From Sinomicrobium weinanense (GTDB taxonomy: Bacteria; Bacteroidota; Bacteroidia; Flavobacteriales; Flavobacteriaceae), in contig NZ_JAHKRR010000001.1 in the NCBI RefSeq assembly GCF_018863395.1, forward strand, positions 682,001 through 746,000: a DNA stretch of 64,000 nt, given 5' to 3'. Below the pieces are notes generated by a model. The model did no database searches, had not been told where the DNA came from, and saw only the letters and a program-made list of their open reading frames with translations. Both the position numbers and the translations under genes were made by a program. Below are positions 59,352 through 64,000 of this stretch, in pieces. Each line of letters begins with the position of its first letter. The stretch's first letter is position 1.

Positions 59352-60239
59352 TTAAGAAAACATTTTCGATATTTTTTCCGCCTTCTTGTTTTCGGAATAA
59401 TCGTAAAACCCTTCGCCCGATTTTACGCCCAGTTTCCCGGCAGTCACCATATTCACCAGCAGGGGGCAGGGAGCGTATTTCGGGTTTTTAAACCCGTTGT
59501 GCATTACGTTGAGAATGGACAGGCATACATCCAGCCCAATGAAATCGGCCAGTTGCAGCGGGCCCATGGGGTGTGCCATTCCCAGTTTCATCACCGTATC
59601 TATTTCTCTTACACCGGCCACGCCGTTATACAGGGTCTCGATAGCTTCGTTGATCATGGGCATTAGGATACGGTTGGCTACAAAGCCGGGGTAGTCATTG
59701 ACCTCTACCGGGACTTTCTGCAGCTTTTCGGACAATTCCATAACGGTTCGGGTGGTTTCGTCCGAAGTGTTGTATCCTCTTATGACCTCTACCAGCTTCA
59801 TAATAGGTACGGGGTTCATAAAGTGCATGCCTATAACGCGCTCCGGTCTATGCGTCACCGCTGCGATCTGTGTTATGGAAATGGAAGAGGTGTTGGTGGC
59901 CAGAATGGTGTCTTCGGGACAAAACTCGTCGAGCTGACGGAAAATATTCAGTTTCAGTTCATGGTTTTCCGTGGCAGCTTCCACGACCAGCCCTGCGTGT
60001 TCGATGCCCTTTTTTATATCGGTGGAGGAATGGATATTATCCAGGGTCCTGGTCTTGTCTTCTTCAGTGATTGTACCTTTGTTTACCATCCGGTCCAGGT
60101 TTTTCCCGATGGTGGCCAGCCCTTTGTCCAGGGCCTTTTCCGAAATATCGATAAGCTGTACTTTAAAGCCGAATTGTGCAAACGTATGGGCAATGCCGTT
60201 ACCCATCGTTCCGGCGCCAATGACTGCAATGTTTTTCAT
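59352..60239 (-). CDS. 3-hydroxyacyl-CoA (3-hydroxybutyryl-CoA) dehydrogenase
   Basis: 295 residues, standard for the short single-chain type. NAD site IAVIGAGTMGNGIAHTFAQFG; catalytic blocks ILATNTSSISITQIA, GMHFMNPVPIMKLVEVIRG (His) and the C-terminal DYPGFVANRILMPMINEAIETL with MKLGMAHPMGPLQLADFIGLD. It oxidises (S)-3-hydroxyacyl-CoA (or reduces the 3-oxo form) in fatty acid or butyrate-type metabolism; the direction is not clear. Single gene between a palindrome and the Gfo/Idh gene. Confidence 0.95.
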   Translation of the reverse strand: MKNIAVIGAGTMGNGIAHTFAQFGFKVQLIDISEKALDKGLATIGKNLDRMVNKGTITEEDKTRTLDNIHSSTDIKKGIEHAGLVVEAATENHELKLNIFRQLDEFCPEDTILATNTSSISITQIAAVTHRPERVIGMHFMNPVPIMKLVEVIRGYNTSDETTRTVMELSEKLQKVPVEVNDYPGFVANRILMPMINEAIETLYNGVAGVREIDTVMKLGMAHPMGPLQLADFIGLDVCLSILNVMHNGFKNPKYAPCPLLVNMVTAGKLGVKSGEGFYDYSENKKAEKISKMFS

Positions 60240-60312
60240 ATACTGTTTTTATGTGTTAAGTGTAATAGTTATATGCAGGTGTAATGTATATGCCTTCCGG
60301 GAGTAGCCGGGA

Positions 60313-61272
60313 TCAGAAACTCGCAATGACTTCCAGGGCCACTTTCAGGGCTTCTTTGCCCTGGGTGAGGGTAACGACAGGAGTAGTGTTGTTCGCTATG
60401 GCATCGGCGAAAGTCTCCAGTTCGTCGAGAATGGCATTGTTCAGGGATATTTTTGGGTTTTCGAAGTATATCTGTTTTTTAACGCCCTCTGCATTTTGCA
60501 GGATAAGTGCAAATTCATCGGCGGTTTTCGGGGCGTCTTTCATCTTCACCACTTCGACCTGTTTTTCCAGGAAATCTACCGAAATATAGGCATCCCTCTG
60601 GAAGAAACGGGACTTGCGCATGTTCTTCAGGGAGATCCTGCTCGCCGTGAGGTTGGCCACACAACCATTCTCGAACTCGATACGGGCATTGGCAATATCC
60701 GGGGAATTGCTGATCACCGATACCCCGCTGGCATTGATGTTTTTTACCGGGGAGTTGACCAGGCTGAGGATAATGTCGATATCGTGTATCATAAGGTCCA
60801 ACACTACCGGAACATCGGTCCCTCTCGGGTTAAATTCCGCCAGGCGATGGGTCTCTATGAACATGGGGTTGCTGATCTTGTCCTGTACCGCCATAAAAGC
60901 AGGGTTGAACCGCTCCACATGGCCCACTTGTCCCTTTACGCCGTATTTTTCCGCAAGTGCTATGATCTCATTGGCCTCCGCAACCGTTTTGGCTATGGGT
61001 TTTTCTACAAAGATGTGCCTGCCTTTTTCCAGGGCCTTCTTAGCACAATCGAAATGAGAAAGGGTGGGGGTAACAATGTCCACCACATCTACGGCATCGA
61101 TCAGTTCTTCTATGGAAGAGAAAGAGGTATACCCGAATTCCCTGGCTACTTTTTGTGCATTTTTCTGATTGGGGTCGTAAAAACCAGCCAATTCGTATTT
61201 ATCGGATTGGTTAAGCAATCGAAGATGAATCTTTCCCAGGTGCCCGGCACCCAGAACTCCGGCTTTAAGCAT
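60313..61272 (-). CDS. Gfo/Idh/MocA-family oxidoreductase (cytoplasmic)
   Basis: 319 residues from the ATG at 61272. Rossmann motif KAGVLGAGHLGKIHLRLL, the block VDVVDIVTPTLSHFDCAKKAL and the dehydrogenase lysine motif HIFVEKPIAKTVAEANEII, then GHVERFNPAFMAVQ. No signal peptide or Tat motif, unlike the family member at 43020. Substrate unknown; the conserved VGHVERFNPA region is typical of NAD-dependent sugar or inositol dehydrogenases. 73 bases upstream of the 3-hydroxyacyl-CoA dehydrogenase gene and probably co-transcribed with it. Confidence 0.9.
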   Translation of the reverse strand: MLKAGVLGAGHLGKIHLRLLNQSDKYELAGFYDPNQKNAQKVAREFGYTSFSSIEELIDAVDVVDIVTPTLSHFDCAKKALEKGRHIFVEKPIAKTVAEANEIIALAEKYGVKGQVGHVERFNPAFMAVQDKISNPMFIETHRLAEFNPRGTDVPVVLDLMIHDIDIILSLVNSPVKNINASGVSVISNSPDIANARIEFENGCVANLTASRISLKNMRKSRFFQRDAYISVDFLEKQVEVVKMKDAPKTADEFALILQNAEGVKKQIYFENPKISLNNAILDELETFADAIANNTTPVVTLTQGKEALKVALEVIASF

Positions 61273-61606
61273 AGAATTAATGTTTTGAACAAAAATAAGG
61301 TTATTCACCGAAATACACCCAATAATATCTGCTGTTTATAGGGAAAAATCCGGAGTTTTCCCCAATGTAACAGGATTGCCGCGCTAAGGGGCGTAACCTT
61401 CCCGAGACTTTACATTAAGACCATATATCGCTTTCGACTTTACTTGAAATTAACAATTTGATAACTATTTATTGTAAAAATATTTTACTTATATGAAAAT
61501 TTATATATAATTTAGTCAAAAATTATTCACATAAGTAAAACAACTGATTTTCAATACTCCACATTGAATGTGCTGCTAAACCAATTAACTAAAACCTAAT
61601 AAACCA
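61273..61606. other. Divergent upstream region of the SusC-like gene
   Basis: About 330 bases, increasingly A/T-rich to the right. A 10-bp inverted repeat (TTTTACTTAT 61483-61492 / 61531-61540) lies 67-124 bases before the start codon. No exact TAnnTTTG box was found on the plus strand. SusCD operons are often activated by a sigma/anti-sigma pair or a hybrid two-component protein, but none is encoded in the window nearby. Confidence 0.5.
61483..61540. promoter_or_regulatory. 10-bp inverted repeat upstream of SusC-like gene
   Basis: TTTTACTTAT (61483-61492) and its exact complement at 61531-61540 are spaced by 38 A/T-rich bases, about 67-124 bases before the start codon. Possible regulator site; chance is not excluded in so A/T-rich a tract. 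Confidence 0.35.
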
Positions 61607-64000
61607 ATGAAAGCAAAAAAGATCAGATGCCTGGGCCTGTTACTGCTTGCAGGAACACTTCCGGGCCGGGGGATGGAAACCGCTGAAGAGGTCTCCCGGA
61701 TCGAAAGAACAGTCCGTATCATGCAGCAAACCGTAAAAGGTGTGGTTACGGATGAACAGGGGATTCCTTTACCCGGAGCCACGGTCCTTATTAAAGGGAC
61801 CAAACAGGGAGAAGTGACCGATTTTGACGGGAATTTCAGCATCGAGGCTGCTCCGGGAAATGTATTGGTCATTACCTACGTAGGTTACGAGCCACGTGAA
61901 GTTACCGTAAGTGACCAAACCGATATTAAAGTAGTACTAAAGAGTACGGATACCCGGCTGGACGAAGTCGTGGTCACAGCATTAGGGATTAAAAAAGAAA
62001 AGCGAAAAGTAGGCTATGCCGTGCAGGAAGTAAAAGGAGAGTCCCTGCAAAAGGCCATAGCTCCCAATGTGGTGGAATCTTTAACAGGGAAAGTTGCGGG
62101 GTTGACCGTTACAAACAGTAATGACTTCTTTTCCGACCCCGGTATTTTTCTCCGCGGAAAAGAACCCCTTATTGTTATAGACGGAGTACCTACCGATACC
62201 GATATGTGGAATATCAGTCCCGATGATATTGAGAGTATTTCCGTTTTGAAAGCGGCATCGGCCTCTGCCCTTTACGGTTCAAGGGGGATTAACGGGGCCG
62301 TGCAGATCACCTTAAAATCCGGCGCCTCTGCTCCCGAAGGGGTAACGGTTTCGGTAAATTCATCAACCACTTTTCAGGGCGGGTTTATCCGTATTCCCAA
62401 AGTGCAGAACGAGTATGGCCCGGGTAATGCCGGTAAATACAGTTTCGGCACCGGCTCAGCCGGCGGCGGAGGCATCAATGATTTTGACTATTCTATCTGG
62501 GGCCCTAAGTTCGACGGCAGGCTTGTTGCCCAATACGATTCCCCGATAGACCCTGAGACCGGCGAGCGTATCCCTACACCCTGGGTAGCCAGGAGTACCA
62601 ATAATTTAAAACACTTTATGGAAACGGGGCTGGTGAGTTCTACAAACGTCACCGTGCAGAGCAATGGCGAAAAAGGTTCCCTGCTCATATCCAATACCTA
62701 CAAACACTCCAAGGCATCGCTGCCCGGGGCCAAACTGGATATCAACGTGACCCGTATCCGCGGATTGATCAACATGTCGGATAAGGTATCCCTGGAGGGT
62801 TCCCTGCAATACGACTATCAATATTCGGATAACAGGCCCCGGGCCAGTTACGGACCGCATTCACCCATCTACACGCTGGCAATCTGGGGCGGTGCGCATT
62901 TCGATGTCCGGGATTTTAAACACGTCTGGGAACCTGGTAAAGAAGGTATTCGCCAGGATTTTGTGGAACACTGGAGGTATAACAACCCCTATGCCATGGC
63001 CCACGCCTGGAAAAAGCCCTACACAAAACACGATGTCCTGGGATATTTAAAGTTAAATTATAAGATCAGTGACAAGGTCAATGCCTATATCAGGACCAAC
63101 CTGAATGTCTGGGCAAGGACAGATGACGAGGAAATCGCCGTAGACCTGTATGATTACGATATTCCGGACAGGGGAGGCCGGTACAGGCATTCCGAAGATA
63201 ACCTTTTCGAATCCAATACCGATTTCCTGATCACTTATAACGATAAATTCTTTAACGATGATTTTTCCATCGATGCCACGCTTGGAGGGAACCAGAGGTT
63301 TTACCGGTATAACAGCAGCTATGCGACTACTACACAGTTAGTGGTCCCTGGAGTGTTTAAACTGGACAACTCGGTGGACAAGGTCACCCCGGAAAGCGAA
63401 AAATTCAAAAAAGGAGTATACAGCGGCTACGCTTCGGTAGATCTGGCCTATAAAAACTGGTTTTATTTCGGAGTAACAGGAAGGGTAGACAAATCTTCGA
63501 CATTGCCGGAAAAAAATGATACTTTTTTCTATCCGTCAGTTTATTTTAGCACGGTTTTGAGTGACATATTCAACCTCCCGGAAACCATAGATTTTTTAAA
63601 ATTAAGGACTGCCTATGCAAAAGTGGGGGGAGATATTGATATTTACGATGCTGTAAATTCATATGATACGGGAGATAGATACCGTAACCTTCCGATAGCA
63701 ACTTATCCGGATATTATTGATAATCCCGACCTTGAACCTTCCTTTAACACTTCTTACGAATACGGTATAGAGGCCAAGTTCTTTAATAACAGGTTCGGAT
63801 TTGATTTTTCTTATTATGAAAACAACTATGGTCCGGGGATTTTTAACCAGCGGTTTTCCCGCGCTTCGGGATATGAAGGTATCCGCCTGAACGGAAGGAC
63901 CACACAGCGAAAAGGAATAGATTTTTCGGTAAACGCCACCCCGGTACGAACAGACAATTTTTCATGGGACCTCCTCTTTAATTTTGACAGGGGAAGGGAT
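61607..64000 (+). CDS. SusC/RagA-type TonB-dependent outer-membrane receptor, 3' end cut by window
   Basis: 798 codons are visible, the frame stays open to the right edge, and a typical member has about 1000, so the C-terminus lies beyond. After a signal peptide the N-terminal carboxypeptidase-like domain begins VKGVVTDEQGIPLPGATVLIKGT, then the plug with VVVTALGIKKEKRKVGYAVQEV and the core LYGSRGINGAVQITLKS, followed by barrel strands rich in aromatic residues. SusC proteins import glycan- or peptide-derived oligomers with a SusD lipoprotein lid, which would be the next gene outside the window. Substrate cannot be read from the sequence. Confidence 0.93.
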   Translation, partial: MKAKKIRCLGLLLLAGTLPGRGMETAEEVSRIERTVRIMQQTVKGVVTDEQGIPLPGATVLIKGTKQGEVTDFDGNFSIEAAPGNVLVITYVGYEPREVTVSDQTDIKVVLKSTDTRLDEVVVTALGIKKEKRKVGYAVQEVKGESLQKAIAPNVVESLTGKVAGLTVTNSNDFFSDPGIFLRGKEPLIVIDGVPTDTDMWNISPDDIESISVLKAASASALYGSRGINGAVQITLKSGASAPEGVTVSVNSSTTFQGGFIRIPKVQNEYGPGNAGKYSFGTGSAGGGGINDFDYSIWGPKFDGRLVAQYDSPIDPETGERIPTPWVARSTNNLKHFMETGLVSSTNVTVQSNGEKGSLLISNTYKHSKASLPGAKLDINVTRIRGLINMSDKVSLEGSLQYDYQYSDNRPRASYGPHSPIYTLAIWGGAHFDVRDFKHVWEPGKEGIRQDFVEHWRYNNPYAMAHAWKKPYTKHDVLGYLKLNYKISDKVNAYIRTNLNVWARTDDEEIAVDLYDYDIPDRGGRYRHSEDNLFESNTDFLITYNDKFFNDDFSIDATLGGNQRFYRYNSSYATTTQLVVPGVFKLDNSVDKVTPESEKFKKGVYSGYASVDLAYKNWFYFGVTGRVDKSSTLPEKNDTFFYPSVYFSTVLSDIFNLPETIDFLKLRTAYAKVGGDIDIYDAVNSYDTGDRYRNLPIATYPDIIDNPDLEPSFNTSYEYGIEAKFFNNRFGFDFSYYENNYGPGIFNQRFSRASGYEGIRLNGRTTQRKGIDFSVNATPVRTDNFSWDLLFNFDRGRD

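Overview
The window reads as a 64-kb piece of a Flavobacteriaceae (phylum Bacteroidota) chromosome. The evidence is: promoters of the TTG-N19-TAnnTTTG type instead of E. coli -35/-10 boxes; starts without Shine-Dalgarno sequences; a subtilase with a type IX secretion (Por) C-terminal domain; a SusC/RagA TonB-dependent receptor; an RprX/RprY-type two-component pair; a Kdp sensor split into two proteins; and a menaquinone (Men) pathway. The genus cannot be fixed from the sequence alone. Most of the window is ordinary chromosome. No phage, insertion sequence, integrase, CRISPR array or rRNA was found. One tRNA gene, tRNA-Tyr(GTA), is present.

Layout. 1-2.6 kb: 3' end of a Kdp potassium-sensing module (KdpD sensor/USP half, then a separate HAMP-PAS histidine kinase). 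2.7-3.6 kb: divergent HxlR regulator and SMR efflux protein. 3.7-8.9 kb: GT2 glycosyltransferase, YbbR-like protein, coaE, rprX, rprY. 9-14.4 kb: RluA-type pseudouridine synthase, panB, an NTF2-like secreted protein, a TPM-domain protein, L-serine dehydratase. 14.9-21 kb: dnaK, then a divergent pair of exported peptidases (S8 subtilase with sorting domain; HEIGH-type M57 lipoprotein). 21.2-25.4 kb: menaquinone genes (hotdog thioesterase, isochorismate synthase, menD) and a DUF2853 protein. 25.7-29.5 kb: YbdG-like MscS channel, M19 dipeptidase, OmpA lipoprotein. 29.9-35.8 kb: a complete RND tripartite efflux operon (adaptor, pump, outer-membrane factor). 35.9-42.5 kb: small unknown proteins, an ECF sigma/small protein/MscS operon, and a lipoprotein gene apparently split by a frameshift. 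43-46 kb: Tat-exported Gfo/Idh oxidoreductase and a D-2-hydroxyacid dehydrogenase. 46.2-47.8 kb: an ECF42-type sigma factor with its YCII/DGPF partner. 47.8-51.3 kb: a tightly overlapping five-gene operon (esterase-TPR, DoxX-like, DUF2071, membrane methyltransferase, small membrane protein). 51.5-53.4 kb: SDR oxidoreductase and AraC regulator. 53.4-61.3 kb, all on the minus strand: tRNA-Tyr, miaA, ion channel, exonuclease/GIY-YIG fusion, YggS, DUF1015, 3-hydroxyacyl-CoA dehydrogenase, Gfo/Idh. 61.6 kb to the right edge: a SusC-like receptor, cut by the window end.

Most noteworthy. (1) The five-gene esterase/DoxX/DUF2071/methyltransferase operon is the best candidate for an undescribed pathway. 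(2) A tandem repeat next to tRNA-Tyr shows that the tRNA 3' end and flank have been duplicated and have decayed. (3) Three genes have a consensus -7 box ending only 4-5 bases before the ATG, which predicts leaderless mRNAs. (4) Several families of long intergenic palindromes are present: a C-rich element in three copies, one of them with another palindrome inside it, and a GAGACGCAC..GTGCGTCTC palindrome. (5) A lipoprotein gene can be restored by a single +1 frame change. Homology calls come from recognising motifs by eye; no database search was run.
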